This document shows positions 15,110 to 25,119 of a stretch of DNA of 31,654 nt, one piece after another. Below the pieces are notes generated by a model. That model saw nothing but the letters and a program-made list of their open reading frames with translations, did no database searches and was not told the origin of the DNA. Each line of letters opens with the position of its first letter. Within the stretch, counting starts at the first letter, position 1. Source of the stretch: a virus; the IMG/VR virus record IMGVR_UViG_3300021092_000123, positions 1-31,654 of that record. The stretch is one strand, 5' to 3'. Position numbers and translations under genes: made by a program.

Positions 15110-18100
15110 CTAAATTAGATTTTGTGCCTTAAGTTGTTTTACAATATTACCTGCTTTATCTCTTAATGATGTAGGAGCATCAGCTGGTAATATAATACCA
15201 TCAGAAGTTACACCTGGTTGTTTTTGGTAATTAAGAGTAATATTAGTTTCATCAGGTGTTTTTTTCATTATAATAAATTTTTGAACTTGATAACAAGCAT
15301 CTGAACTTGAAGGGTTCAAATAGTCAAAGCATGATCTTGGGTCAATTTGTTCGTCAAATTCAATAATCATTCTTTTACCTGCAGAAAATTCGCCTGATGT
15401 AGGAACATATATACTTTTTACTTCACGTTCAAAAGCTTTTGGCCAACTATTACTAGCATATTCATAAAATCTAAATAAATCACCCCTATTAATTGTAAAT
15501 GGTTCTTCAATAAGTTCATATCCAGATTGAGACATATTTAATGATCTAGATTGAATAAATGTTCCATAATAATAAGACATTGAATCAGAAGCTGTAAGAT
15601 AATTAAATGAACCCGATAAATCTCTTTTAAAGAAATATCTATGACCTCCACCATCAAATCCAGGATCTATTGCTCCTGAAACAATTTGGGTTACTAAAGA
15701 AGTTGCTTGTTGCGTGATAGCAGATGAACCAGCACCACTATCAACTAATGATAATGAGTTTGGACCACCATATGCATTATAAGTAGCATTATAAAAATTA
15801 GTACCATTACCATCTATAAAAATGTATAAAGGACTAGCTACATACGTTACTGAAAGTACTCCTGCTGGAATAGAAATTGCAGGCAAATTACCATAAAAAG
15901 TTCCATATACAATAGTGAAAGGAGAAGATGATTGAGAAACCACATTATCTAAACTATATCCTCCTAAAAAAACTGTTGGAGTTGCAGGCATATTATCATT
16001 CCAATGGCCAAAAGTTACTTGAAAAGAAGATGAAAAACCTACGTAAACATTAACAGAGTTATTTAAATAACCTCCAGCACCGGATGAAGCTAAAGCCCCT
16101 GTTCTTGTAACAGAAAATGTAGGATAAAGAAGTACTTCTCCATTATAAAAAGGAGGATAAGAAGGAACGAATGATATACTACTTGAAATTCCAACACTCG
16201 CCGGCACAACTCCTGCAGGAGCAGTAGCCGCAGTAAATATTCCTGCTTCACCTGCTGCTGGAGTAGTTATTACTAGAGATTCTGTAAGGTTATATTGTAA
16301 CGAAGAAGCGGCTAATGGATTATAAGAAATAGGAGAATATTTAAATCCACCAGCATATATATCTTTTAAACCATCTAAGAATTTTTGATTTGATGGTTGT
16401 TGATTATTAAATAATGAAATTACAGCTTGTTGATTATTATATATTTCTTGAACTTCAAAAATATTTTTATTTTGTTTTGTTAATTCAAGTACATTTGATT
16501 CAGCATCAATAAGATACTTAATATAAACATTACTGATATAAGGGGTTAAAGAAGATGTAGTTACCATCATACTAGAACCTGTTGCTACTACTTCTTTAAA
16601 ATAACTAAATAAAATAGAATTCTTATTAATAACTGGTGAGCTACCATATGATATATCACCTACAGAGTAAGTATTATAAGTTCTAGCTATAAGTTTTACA
16701 CCATCATATCTAGAATCAACAGTAGGAGTAGTAGTATAATTACTATCTTGAACTGGTGCATTTAAAAATGAAGAAGATTGTTGAGATAAAGCAAACGATA
16801 GTTGTGAGTTTGGAGTAGCAGCGGTTGAACCTGTTAAACTACCCCCAAATCTACCTGTAATAAAACTATTATTTACAGCAACATTTGGATTAGATGAATA
16901 ATCTATATCTAACTGTTTATTAGTAGTTCTAGCATTATTAACTGTATTTAATGTTGGTAAAAAAGGTAAAACTGAATATGTGGTAGCAATTGCTATTTCT
17001 TGAGCATCAGGAATATCAAATAAATCTAATTTATTAACTTCCATTACCATACTAGAAGTAGGTTGAGTATAAGTTATAATTTCACTCCCACCATACTGAC
17101 CATTAAATTGAGATCTTTGATCAGTAATATTATAAGCATATATTCCTGATTCATTAGTAAATAATGACTGGGATGGGTTGCTATGAGGAGGAACATTTGG
17201 TGCTACATCATTATGATTTGAATCAAATGTAATTTCATCCACTTGATAGCTATAACTGCCAGATATTTCTTCCATTGGAATAGAACCTGTATAATAACTA
17301 CCTGTATAAAAATCAGGCTCAAATCTTTGAGTTTTAACTCTTTCGAGCAAGTTAGGTCTAATAATAACTCCCGAAGCTAAAGCAGCACGACCAGGAACCC
17401 AATTTTTAATCATTTTAAATAATGAGTTATCAAAATATCCTAATAATCTCATTATATCAAGAACATTATATTTTTGAATGTATTTTTTAAAATAATAATT
17501 TCTAAATGTATTAAGACTTTGATAAAAAGAACTTTGAGCTTCTAAAGGATTACCTATATATTCATCAATGTTCCAATATCCTAATTGATTAATAATATCA
17601 TAATCAATTGAATTTTGAGGAGATAAACTTACATCTAAATAAGGAAAATCTGGGGTAATTGGATTAAGTTGAGGCTGGGTTATACTTATAAAAGGTGATA
17701 AAGTACTTCCTGTTATTAAATTTTGTTCTATAATTCTTATTTTATCATCAACAGGAGAAATAGCACCTACATTAGGAGCTGATTGTAAAGCATAGTATGT
17801 AGTATCACCTTGACTTCCTGAATTGTTTATACCAAATGAGAAAGTATATAAATCATATGTTGTTGAACCTGAGTAGTAACTTCCACTATAGAAAGATCCA
17901 CTATATATACCTGTAGGGCTTCCACTTAAGATAAGCTGATACGTACTAACATTATACAGGTCAATAGTATATCCTGATGTGTTAAGAGGAAATATAAATG
18001 AGGCTGTTGGAGCAACAGTACCTGTAATCGCAGGGTGAACTGATTGTAAATAAGCATCTGATGCTGTGTAAGAAGCTGTTAAATAATAAGCATTTCCATA

Positions 18101-20788
18101 GGGGTCTACACTGTAAGCACTACCTGTAAATGTAAGACCATTAGGAGTAGCCATTAGATCATTACCTAGACCTAAACGGAATACTAAATCGTTATAAGAG
18201 TCATTTGAACCCGAAAATTGGTCATTTTGAATTGACATTGGGTTTAATACGTGTTTGTTAAATGACTCTAATCCAAGTGTTCTTCTCCAATATCTTAAAT
18301 CTTGAAATGAACCTGTAAATCCAACCCCATTTGGAGCTAATACGTTATTACTTCCAGTACCACCTAGATAAGCATCAGTAGGAATTAATGATGCCGAAAC
18401 AACAGGAGTAGAATTATAATAGTTCCATGAATTATTATAAGAAGAAGAAACAGCACCCATTACATAAATTGATGATGATGCTTGAAAACCAACTGTGGTT
18501 CCGTCTCCTCCTTGATAAATTGAATTTTTAGCTACTAACCAATACGTGTTATTTGATATATTATCAGATGCTGGATTTTCTCTATATAATAAAATACTCC
18601 ACCAATTTCCATTAAAAAAAGGCAAATAAATAGGAGTACTATAGCAATATCCTTGAGAGCCAGACATTACTAATTGCATTAAACCATACTCTTGAAAGTT
18701 ACTTCCTAATCGTTGATTATAGTAGGGGGAAGCTGGTGATTGAACAGTTCCACTTACATAATTATTATATGATTGACTATAAGCAAGTTTAACACCAAAT
18801 CTAAAATTAGAATCTTTACCTACTTGGAATACCGGTTCTGTAAAACTTCCTGTTGTAGGAATACCTGGTGTTTTTAGTCTAAATTCGATAGCATCAGGCA
18901 TTAGATTTGGATCACCTGTGTCAATAAATTGTGCTAGTGAAGGTAACCAAGGAACATTAATATTACCATATCCTTCAAAATCAGTTTGGAAAGCAAAACG
19001 TTCAAAGTATGTTTCTATAGAACCCGTTGTTTTAATATTTCCACCATATTCGTCTACACGAAGTAAAGTTGAGGGAATACCAAAACAATTCATTAATATT
19101 CTTAAACCATTATAAGTACCTTTTGCTTTTAATAAATAAGGTAAGTTATGATATAAACGTTTATATCCTTCAGCTACTAAATTACTATCTGGAATAGTTT
19201 GGTAGGAAGCTGTTACATAATCAGTAATTAATAATGAACCCGTTGAGGGCAGTAATGAGCCTGAAGGTGTTATGCCTAAAAGAGCAGTATAAATATCTTC
19301 ATTATTACGGTTATTACCATATAATTTAATACCAAAAGATTGTAAAGCAGCCCCTACTAAATCTTTTGAAATACCATGTTCTAGTCTATTATCTCCACTT
19401 TGAATATCAGTAATTGCTCTAATATAAGTCCAAAGGTAATCATAGTGTTGACCTAACATTGAAACAAATAACTTAATAATAGCATTTTGTGGATCACTTA
19501 CTATATAAGAAGGCATTGTATTCCAAACATAATTGGAATTTAAATTATCGTAAACTGAAGCAGATAAATATTGCCCACCATAATAAGGCTGATCATAATT
19601 ATCATCACCAAACCAAGTTAATGCCGTTGAACTTGTTACTGAGTATAAAACATAAGGTTGACTACTATTTACTTTGGGCCATGCTGCTGATGATGAATCA
19701 TAATATAAAAAATATTCGTAATTATCAAAATGCTTAATTATTTCATCAATTTTAGCTTGTAAAGGAGCTTTACTTTGAGATATAAAAGGAGAAGCAATTG
19801 TATTATTTAAAACATTAATATCACTTTGATAACCTTGTATTAATGTTAATTTATATTTAAAATTTGTTAAACGTTCAGCTGCGGAAGAAAAATGAACAAA
19901 ATTTGCAAAAGCAGTTGAACCATCAGGATTTTCATACTCAATATTAATGTCAGCACTTGTTTCATCAAATAAAGATACTAATTGTTGTAATGAAGATGTT
20001 ACTTCTGTAGAACGTAATTCATCTAAACTAAATTTTTCAGTTGATAAATTTGGTTTATCTTCAATATCAATAGTAATATTTGGACCTCTTAATTGAGTTG
20101 ATTCTATTACATTTACAAATTCTTGTTGAATTGTAACTTCATAAGTAATAGGATCAGATACTTCTTCTACCAGCCAAAATGTATCATTATTATTAAATTG
20201 AAAAGGTAAAGGTTCGTATAATTTAACCAATAAAGTAGGAACTAAACTATCTTCAAAAGCTAGATTAACGCCAATTAATGTAATATTATTTCCAAAATTA
20301 AGTACAAAATCACTATAATAATTTCTGGAGTTAACTAAATTTGACCATCCAATAAAATCTAATTGTAAATCATCTACAGATACTGATGGTAAAATAACAC
20401 GTAATTCTGTCCTATCAGAAGAAATATCTTTAATTAAAAATTTTTTACTTGAAGAACTATTAAATAATTTTCTGTAAAAATAATAAATTGAATTAACTGT
20501 ACCCTGATTAATGCCATTTGTTTTAACATCATTTTCAGGAGATATATATAATTGGTTAAATGTATCTGAACTTTCGTAAGTAAGATATACTTTATAATTT
20601 GTAAAATTATAATTTGAAGCAAGTAATTCACCAGAAGGAGAATAAATAAAGTTTTCAATACAATCAGTATCTAAACCAAAATTTTTAGTTATAAAAATTG
20701 AATTTAATACCCCCTGATCTTTAGGAGTATATTCTTGGTTTTCAGGTACCTCTATGTAATTTATATTTTGAACATTAATATTTTCCAT
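15110..20788 (-). CDS. Giant baseplate/tail protein with P2 gpI-like segment and LamG-like insert (1892 aa)
   Basis: At 1892 residues this is the largest gene. The N-terminal ~500 residues look like a structural scaffold (for example LRGPNITIDIEDKPNLSTEK). About residues 545-585 contain RLYHNLPYLLKAKGTYNGLR and then MNCFGIPSTLLRVDEYGG, which resembles the core of P2 gpI-type tail proteins that join fibres to the baseplate. The next region, about 590-850, has strands such as NWWSILLYR and DLRYWRRTLG, suggestive of a concanavalin A/LamG-type lectin domain. After that come Gly/Ser/Tyr-rich low-complexity runs (YSGSFYSGSYYSGS), another scaffold part near 1120-1250, and a beta-rich C-terminus ending in a basic helix. 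By position it may replace T4 gp7. The start is coupled by TAATG to the 114-residue gene. Confidence 0.7.
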   Translation of the reverse strand: MENINVQNINYIEVPENQEYTPKDQGVLNSIFITKNFGLDTDCIENFIYSPSGELLASNYNFTNYKVYLTYESSDTFNQLYISPENDVKTNGINQGTVNSIYYFYRKLFNSSSSKKFLIKDISSDRTELRVILPSVSVDDLQLDFIGWSNLVNSRNYYSDFVLNFGNNITLIGVNLAFEDSLVPTLLVKLYEPLPFQFNNNDTFWLVEEVSDPITYEVTIQQEFVNVIESTQLRGPNITIDIEDKPNLSTEKFSLDELRSTEVTSSLQQLVSLFDETSADINIEYENPDGSTAFANFVHFSSAAERLTNFKYKLTLIQGYQSDINVLNNTIASPFISQSKAPLQAKIDEIIKHFDNYEYFLYYDSSSAAWPKVNSSQPYVLYSVTSSTALTWFGDDNYDQPYYGGQYLSASVYDNLNSNYVWNTMPSYIVSDPQNAIIKLFVSMLGQHYDYLWTYIRAITDIQSGDNRLEHGISKDLVGAALQSFGIKLYGNNRNNEDIYTALLGITPSGSLLPSTGSLLITDYVTASYQTIPDSNLVAEGYKRLYHNLPYLLKAKGTYNGLRILMNCFGIPSTLLRVDEYGGNIKTTGSIETYFERFAFQTDFEGYGNINVPWLPSLAQFIDTGDPNLMPDAIEFRLKTPGIPTTGSFTEPVFQVGKDSNFRFGVKLAYSQSYNNYVSGTVQSPASPYYNQRLGSNFQEYGLMQLVMSGSQGYCYSTPIYLPFFNGNWWSILLYRENPASDNISNNTYWLVAKNSIYQGGDGTTVGFQASSSIYVMGAVSSSYNNSWNYYNSTPVVSASLIPTDAYLGGTGSNNVLAPNGVGFTGSFQDLRYWRRTLGLESFNKHVLNPMSIQNDQFSGSNDSYNDLVFRLGLGNDLMATPNGLTFTGSAYSVDPYGNAYYLTASYTASDAYLQSVHPAITGTVAPTASFIFPLNTSGYTIDLYNVSTYQLILSGSPTGIYSGSFYSGSYYSGSTTYDLYTFSFGINNSGSQGDTTYYALQSAPNVGAISPVDDKIRIIEQNLITGSTLSPFISITQPQLNPITPDFPYLDVSLSPQNSIDYDIINQLGYWNIDEYIGNPLEAQSSFYQSLNTFRNYYFKKYIQKYNVLDIMRLLGYFDNSLFKMIKNWVPGRAALASGVIIRPNLLERVKTQRFEPDFYTGSYYTGSIPMEEISGSYSYQVDEITFDSNHNDVAPNVPPHSNPSQSLFTNESGIYAYNITDQRSQFNGQYGGSEIITYTQPTSSMVMEVNKLDLFDIPDAQEIAIATTYSVLPFLPTLNTVNNARTTNKQLDIDYSSNPNVAVNNSFITGRFGGSLTGSTAATPNSQLSFALSQQSSSFLNAPVQDSNYTTTPTVDSRYDGVKLIARTYNTYSVGDISYGSSPVINKNSILFSYFKEVVATGSSMMVTTSSLTPYISNVYIKYLIDAESNVLELTKQNKNIFEVQEIYNNQQAVISLFNNQQPSNQKFLDGLKDIYAGGFKYSPISYNPLAASSLQYNLTESLVITTPAAGEAGIFTAATAPAGVVPASVGISSSISFVPSYPPFYNGEVLLYPTFSVTRTGALASSGAGGYLNNSVNVYVGFSSSFQVTFGHWNDNMPATPTVFLGGYSLDNVVSQSSSPFTIVYGTFYGNLPAISIPAGVLSVTYVASPLYIFIDGNGTNFYNATYNAYGGPNSLSLVDSGAGSSAITQQATSLVTQIVSGAIDPGFDGGGHRYFFKRDLSGSFNYLTASDSMSYYYGTFIQSRSLNMSQSGYELIEEPFTINRGDLFRFYEYASNSWPKAFEREVKSIYVPTSGEFSAGKRMIIEFDEQIDPRSCFDYLNPSSSDACYQVQKFIIMKKTPDETNITLNYQKQPGVTSDGIILPADAPTSLRDKAGNIVKQLKAQNLI

Positions 20789-21132
20789 TAACCTGCCCTA
20801 TTTATCGTCAAATCTAAAATTGTTTTATTTGCATCAAGAAGTTCTTGTCTTAATGAGTTAATTTCTTCTAATAACCCATTTACTTCATTATTTTGAACTG
20901 TTGCCCCAATATATTCAGAACTTCTAGTTACTAAATAAGTGTGAGAATTAATATCTCCTTCTATTGGAATTTCATAAAATAAATTATCATATGCTTCAAA
21001 AAACTCGGGCACTGTAAGTGCTTGTGGGGGTGGAGCAGCAGGTGGAATTAATTGATTAAAAGTAGTATCTACAACTTGAGGATATAAACCTCTTCCATAT
21101 ACCTTTTTAGTTAATTGAACTTCTTGACTCAT
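20788..21132 (-). CDS. Small baseplate-region protein with C-terminal coiled coil (114 aa)
   Basis: The protein has a Pro-rich segment (LIPPAAPPPQALTVPEFFEA, about residues 28-47), a short region with YDNLFYEIPIEGDINSHTYL, and a C-terminal helix with NGLLEEINSLRQELLDANKT that looks like a coiled coil for oligomerisation. I do not recognise a named family. It lies between the DNRLRE-like protein and the 1892-residue protein, linked to both by one-base TAATG overlaps, so strict co-expression with those two is likely. It is presumably a small tail component or connector. Confidence 0.65.
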   Translation of the reverse strand: MSQEVQLTKKVYGRGLYPQVVDTTFNQLIPPAAPPPQALTVPEFFEAYDNLFYEIPIEGDINSHTYLVTRSSEYIGATVQNNEVNGLLEEINSLRQELLDANKTILDLTINRAG

Positions 21133-22277
21133 TATCTTACAACTTTAAAATAATATGATGGATTATCAATAATTATTTCCTGTTTACCAATTTGAGTTTT
21201 AATTAATATTTGATAATATCTTTCTGGTTCTAATCCGTTCATATAAACATCAAAATAATTATACTCTGGGGTTGAGCTTAATCTTGTACAATTACTAAAA
21301 TCAATTATAACTTCTTCTGTATTTAAATCAACTAATGACCAAAAACTATTTGTTGGTAAAAGTTTAGTATTTAAGTATACAGATTGAGTTTGAAATGAAC
21401 GAGTAGGAAATTGATCTCTTGAATATACATTAAATCTATATATTGAATTTTCAGGTATTTCTTCCTGTAAATTACCTATAGTAGTAATAAATTGGTTATT
21501 ATTCACAATTGATGAAGAACCAGTATTAAAAGTATAATCAGGCCATTTGAGTTCTAAAGTTGGAGGATAAATAGTATGAGTATCCATTGAAAAGAAATCT
21601 AATTGTTGAATACTCGCTGTATTAAATTCTTGACTTGCTGTATATCTAATAATAAATCCTTCATTACCAAAAGATTCACCAGCTAAATATCCTTGACTAT
21701 GACTATACCAGTATTTAACCATTTGAGTAACATCAAAATTAGTATCTTTATTTGAGGTATAATTAAATGTTTGAGAGGATGAGGGTACAATATACCAATT
21801 ACCTCCTCCTCTTTGTATACCATTGTCTGAAGAAGTTACATTAGCTTGAAAACTTGAAGTTTGCCATTCAACAAAAGAAGCAGAAGTAGAACGATAAGTC
21901 CAAGAAACTCCGTTTGTTGTTCTTGGCCTGTCTGCTAGTCGTCCCGTGCCCATTTCCCATGATTGAGAAATAGCGTTAGCTACTAAAGTATAATTTTGAG
22001 GTAAATTGGAAGCGTTTGCTAAATATAATTGAAAAGAAGCAGTTAGTTGCGAAAAAGCATTATCTTCATTAACTAAAGTTATTACTTGATTTATTTGAGA
22101 AAGTGAAAACTTAACTAATGCTCTAGTTGCTGAGGGTAATGTATTTAAATTATTATTAACTGTATCGGGATTATTATACGTTGAAATTTGAAGAATTTCA
22201 TCGCGGCCCGTATTTTGAACAGGTTGTTCATTCCAAATGAATGCATCTTTTTCGGGGAATATTTTATAAACTGCCAT
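21132..22277 (-). CDS. DNRLRE/CBM96-like tail or baseplate protein (381 aa)
   Basis: The opening MAVYKIFPEKDAFIW, followed by the strand RALVKFSLSQI, looks like the start of a DNRLRE/CBM96 beta-sandwich. That fold is usually found in secreted surface proteins and normally carries a conserved Asp-Asn-x-Leu-Arg start. Later marks are SWEMGTGRLADRPRTTNGVS, FDVTQMVKYWYSHSQGYLAG (a V-x-x-W-x-x-x-x-N/S-x-G strand typical of the fold) and YPPTLELKW. The C-terminal 120 residues are a separate beta-rich part. It lies where T4 places gp7 and gp8. I infer a wedge or fibre-attachment role, possibly with glycan binding. It starts after a gap with a TATTTATA motif. Confidence 0.65.
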   Translation of the reverse strand: MAVYKIFPEKDAFIWNEQPVQNTGRDEILQISTYNNPDTVNNNLNTLPSATRALVKFSLSQINQVITLVNEDNAFSQLTASFQLYLANASNLPQNYTLVANAISQSWEMGTGRLADRPRTTNGVSWTYRSTSASFVEWQTSSFQANVTSSDNGIQRGGGNWYIVPSSSQTFNYTSNKDTNFDVTQMVKYWYSHSQGYLAGESFGNEGFIIRYTASQEFNTASIQQLDFFSMDTHTIYPPTLELKWPDYTFNTGSSSIVNNNQFITTIGNLQEEIPENSIYRFNVYSRDQFPTRSFQTQSVYLNTKLLPTNSFWSLVDLNTEEVIIDFSNCTRLSSTPEYNYFDVYMNGLEPERYYQILIKTQIGKQEIIIDNPSYYFKVVR

Positions 22278-22294
22278 AAGTATACTTAATCCTA

Positions 22295-22302
22295 TATAAA
22301 TA
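22295..22302 (-). promoter_or_regulatory. TATTTATA motif, 17 nt upstream of the gene at 21132-22277
   Basis: The coding strand reads GTATATTTATATAGG, nearly identical to the site at 4330-4337, and lies 17 bases from the ATG. An additional palindrome AAGTATACTT (22278-22287) sits between the motif and the start codon. This is one of the three best promoter candidates in the window. Confidence 0.4.
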
Positions 22303-22319
22303 TACTTACTTGTTACTCT

Positions 22320-24194
22320 TTAGAAGTTAACTACTCTACCTTGAATATCATTTCCGGGGAATTTTACTTCAAAAATGCTTGGATCTAATGAAGGATAAAC
22401 AATTCCATTAATTGTAGCAGCTTTAATATCATAAGCATATTTAGAATATCCTGTTGATTCTCCTACAATATTGTAAATATCAACGTTTTGTACAGTTTGA
22501 ACACCTTCTATTGTATCAAGTAAACTATATATAGTGGCAAGAATTATAGGTTGATTTATTTGCCAATTTTCTATAGAAAAATAATCATTTAATGTTGTTA
22601 AACATCTATTTAATACATCTCTATTATTATATTTTGGTCTAACAACGATATCAAAATCTATGCCAATGTTTATAATAAAGGCATCAATAATATTAATAGC
22701 ATCTGTTAATATTCTATATTCACCTAAAAATGTTTTTAAATTTTGTTTTAATGCTAATGTAGGTGGCTCGAGTTTGTTTTGATTATTTTTTGATAATACG
22801 TACAAATTTAAGGCAAAAGGATTATTTTCTATTTCCGCAAATGTATTTTGTGTAACTGCTTTTTCTTGAGTAACATATGCCTTAGATACAACACCATACT
22901 TAGGATTCATAGATAAAGCTCTAATTAAATAGTCATCTTTAGTTACAGTACGTAACTGAGTAGGGTACGATGCAAGAGTATTTAGTCTTAAGTCATCATT
23001 TGTATCACCATCACCACCTCCTGTAGCCGCGTTGGGATTATTAAATATTAATGATTGTTGAACATTAGTAGAAAGAGCAGCATTTAAATTACTTCCATAA
23101 AATGAAATACTACCTGAGGCAATTAAACCTAATGTGTTTGAAGGAATATTTGACGTAACCCCACCTCCAGCTAAATAAGTAACTGTTAATGTTGTATTAG
23201 AAGGAGCAACACCATATGTCTTTGTATACATAAAGTTAGATGGATCATAAGCTGTAGTCATTTTATCAACTCCATAAGGTAAACCTATACCTACGTTTTC
23301 CGAATTTGGAGTAATATATTCATCAGCATCATTTGAAATTCCAGCTCCAAATTGTAATTGTAAGGTATCATCAGATAAAAATCTACTAACAAAACGTCTT
23401 GAAACTTTTTGTAATTTTAATAAATATGGAACTTGATCTCTATATTGATATAAATTAGGATCATTTAATATTGTATTTTCTTCAGGAGTAAATATAGTTT
23501 CTTGAGCTAAATAAGGTACTTCATAATATTTGTTTCCATCTTCATCTACTATATCTATTATCTCTATAATTTGATTATCATTAATAGTAACAGTTGGAAA
23601 TTTTTCAGGAGCACCAAAAGTAAAAGTAGTAGTTTTTATAGTACCAGCTACTGCTAATGCTTGTTTTTTTAATAAGTAAAAGTCTGGTTGGTTTATATTA
23701 TTAAGTGAACGTACTGTTAATTCAGTAGGAGAAAATGACCCGGATTGTGTAAAATCTATTTTATTTTCAATATAAAATTTTATAGTAGGGTCATTAATAT
23801 ATGAAAGTTGAGCACCTTGTTCAATAATTAAAGCATAATCCCAATTAGGAACAGATTGACCAAAAACAATTTGTGAAGGAATAATTTGATATATATCTAC
23901 TAAAGTAGTAGAGGCAGCTGTTACCTTAGGAATATAACCTCCTCTGTAAGCAGCCGCTAATAAACTTCTTCTTTGTTTAGCAAACTGAACAAAATTTTCT
24001 TGAATTTGATTATCAGAATAAAATGATAAAACATCTCCTACATAAGAAGCTTGCTCAATAAACATCATACCAGGTGAGGCCTCAGTAAAATCATTGTATG
24101 ACTGTGGATAATACGTTTTAGCAAAATTAATAAGTTGTTGTTTAAACGTATCAAAATCTTTATTTATATATGATACTTTTTTAGATGTTGGCAT
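22320..24194 (-). CDS. 6: Baseplate wedge protein, T4 gp6-like (Baseplate_J family) (624 aa)
   Basis: The N-terminus (VSYINKDFDTFKQQLINFAK, about 8-27) and EASPGMMFIEQASYVGDVLS (about 38-57) are typical of T4 gp6. QENFVQFAKQRRSLLAAAYR follows. T4 gp6 has about 660 residues and forms the core of each baseplate wedge, dimerising into the inner ring. The middle holds TNDDLRLNTLASYPTQLRTV and KDDYLIRALSMNPKYGVVSK, the conserved J-type core. The gene overlaps the gp25-like gene by 14 bases. Together with gp25 this is the strongest evidence for a contractile tail. Confidence 0.9.
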   Translation of the reverse strand: MPTSKKVSYINKDFDTFKQQLINFAKTYYPQSYNDFTEASPGMMFIEQASYVGDVLSFYSDNQIQENFVQFAKQRRSLLAAAYRGGYIPKVTAASTTLVDIYQIIPSQIVFGQSVPNWDYALIIEQGAQLSYINDPTIKFYIENKIDFTQSGSFSPTELTVRSLNNINQPDFYLLKKQALAVAGTIKTTTFTFGAPEKFPTVTINDNQIIEIIDIVDEDGNKYYEVPYLAQETIFTPEENTILNDPNLYQYRDQVPYLLKLQKVSRRFVSRFLSDDTLQLQFGAGISNDADEYITPNSENVGIGLPYGVDKMTTAYDPSNFMYTKTYGVAPSNTTLTVTYLAGGGVTSNIPSNTLGLIASGSISFYGSNLNAALSTNVQQSLIFNNPNAATGGGDGDTNDDLRLNTLASYPTQLRTVTKDDYLIRALSMNPKYGVVSKAYVTQEKAVTQNTFAEIENNPFALNLYVLSKNNQNKLEPPTLALKQNLKTFLGEYRILTDAINIIDAFIINIGIDFDIVVRPKYNNRDVLNRCLTTLNDYFSIENWQINQPIILATIYSLLDTIEGVQTVQNVDIYNIVGESTGYSKYAYDIKAATINGIVYPSLDPSIFEVKFPGNDIQGRVVNF

Positions 24195-24621
24195 TTAATG
24201 TGGCATTTTGGAATGTTACTTGAATTTCATCTTCTATGTTAGTCAATGCTACTGAATAGCGAAAATATATTTGGATTGTGTTATTATCATAAAGAGGAGT
24301 TATTTCTAAATTTTCAACTATAATGTTTGGAAAGTAAATAGCAATTTCATTTGAAACCATCTGTTTTAATTCACTAGTAGAAGAAGTAGTGATTTGTTCA
24401 AATAACATACCTCTTATGCCTGATCCAAAATTAGGATTAAATACTCTTTCTCTATTATCAGTTAAAAAATAATTAAGTAAATTAGATTTTATAGCTTCTT
24501 GAGTAGTAAATGTTTGATTAATACCTGTTGGACCATCAAAAGGTAAAGAAATACCTACTCCAGTGCTTGGTCTTTTATTACCATCTAGGTTATTACGAAA
24601 TATGTAATTTACAGCGGGCAT
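24181..24621 (-). CDS. 25: Baseplate wedge/sheath initiator, T4 gp25-like (146 aa)
   Basis: The gp25/GPW family core is visible: QTFTTQEAIKSNLLNYFLT followed by NRERVFNPNFGSGIR (about 56-70), which corresponds to the conserved E-R-x-x-x-P-x-F-G segment. A later VENLEITPLYDNNTI and strand-rich end fit the family. T4 gp25 is 132 residues, so the length agrees. The protein joins the baseplate to the first sheath ring and templates sheath assembly. It overlaps gp6 by 14 bases and shares a TAATG junction with the 152-residue gene upstream. This gp25-gp6 order is standard in contractile-tailed phages. Confidence 0.9.
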   Translation of the reverse strand: MPAVNYIFRNNLDGNKRPSTGVGISLPFDGPTGINQTFTTQEAIKSNLLNYFLTDNRERVFNPNFGSGIRGMLFEQITTSSTSELKQMVSNEIAIYFPNIIVENLEITPLYDNNTIQIYFRYSVALTNIEDEIQVTFQNATLNANI

Positions 24622-25079
24622 TATAGTTTACCTTTTTCTTTTAAAGCGCCCATCATTTTACTAAAATCAGGAACGGCATTGATTTGAACTTGATTAATAT
24701 CAGCTGAAGGGCGAGCAGTTGCCATCATTTGATCAACTGATTCTACGGCAGGAGCTCCACCAAATGCGGACATCATTTCAGCACGATAACTATTAATATT
24801 ATTTGAATCAAAATTACCTATTGATTTCCATTCTTCACCACCTGCAACCATGCTCATTTTTGTTTCATTAATTAAATCGAGCATTGGGTTACCTGTAGAT
24901 TCAACCATAGGTTGTTTAATTTTATGATCCATTTCTTCAAATAAACCACTAAAAGCACGACCTGGTTTAGCTACCCCTTTAGGTTGTTCAATAACTTCAG
25001 TAAGTAAAGATGGTAATTCTTCACGAAGCGCGCGTTTTACCTCTTCTCTTATTAATTTTCTAAATGTTTCGACTTTCAT
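24621..25079 (-). CDS. Small charged helical protein in the baseplate cluster (152 aa)
   Basis: It begins with the strongly charged amphipathic helix VETFRKLIREEVKRALREEL, similar to the start of the gene at 2489-3265 (LKVLIREEIERLLEED). Next come KPGRAFSGLFEEMDHKIKQP and a segment NPMLDLINETKMSM, then a Met/Ala-rich stretch and a basic end (SKMMGALKEKGKL). No enzyme motif or membrane segment is visible. Its place directly before gp25 suggests a baseplate component or assembly chaperone. The similar N-terminus in block 5 leaves open a head-targeting role, but position argues against it. I cannot name a family. Confidence 0.6.
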   Translation of the reverse strand: MKVETFRKLIREEVKRALREELPSLLTEVIEQPKGVAKPGRAFSGLFEEMDHKIKQPMVESTGNPMLDLINETKMSMVAGGEEWKSIGNFDSNNINSYRAEMMSAFGGAPAVESVDQMMATARPSADINQVQINAVPDFSKMMGALKEKGKL

Positions 25080-25082
25080 ATA

Positions 25083-25090
25083 TATAAATA
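25083..25090 (-). promoter_or_regulatory. TATTTATA motif, 3 nt before the gene at 24621-25079
   Basis: The coding strand reads GTAAATATTTATATATATG up to and including the start codon, and the plus strand carries TATAAATA. With 3 bases to the ATG, transcription starting downstream would exclude the start codon. A translation-enhancing AU leader is therefore as likely as a promoter here. Confidence 0.25.
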
Positions 25091-25119
25091 TTTACAAAAT
25101 CATAATTTATTTACATAAG

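Noticed and set aside
20434-20658. Minus-strand 74-aa open frame inside the 1892-residue gene
   Set aside because: It is a different frame of the same strand, rich in Leu/Ile/Lys from AT-rich codons, and nested in a well-supported long gene.
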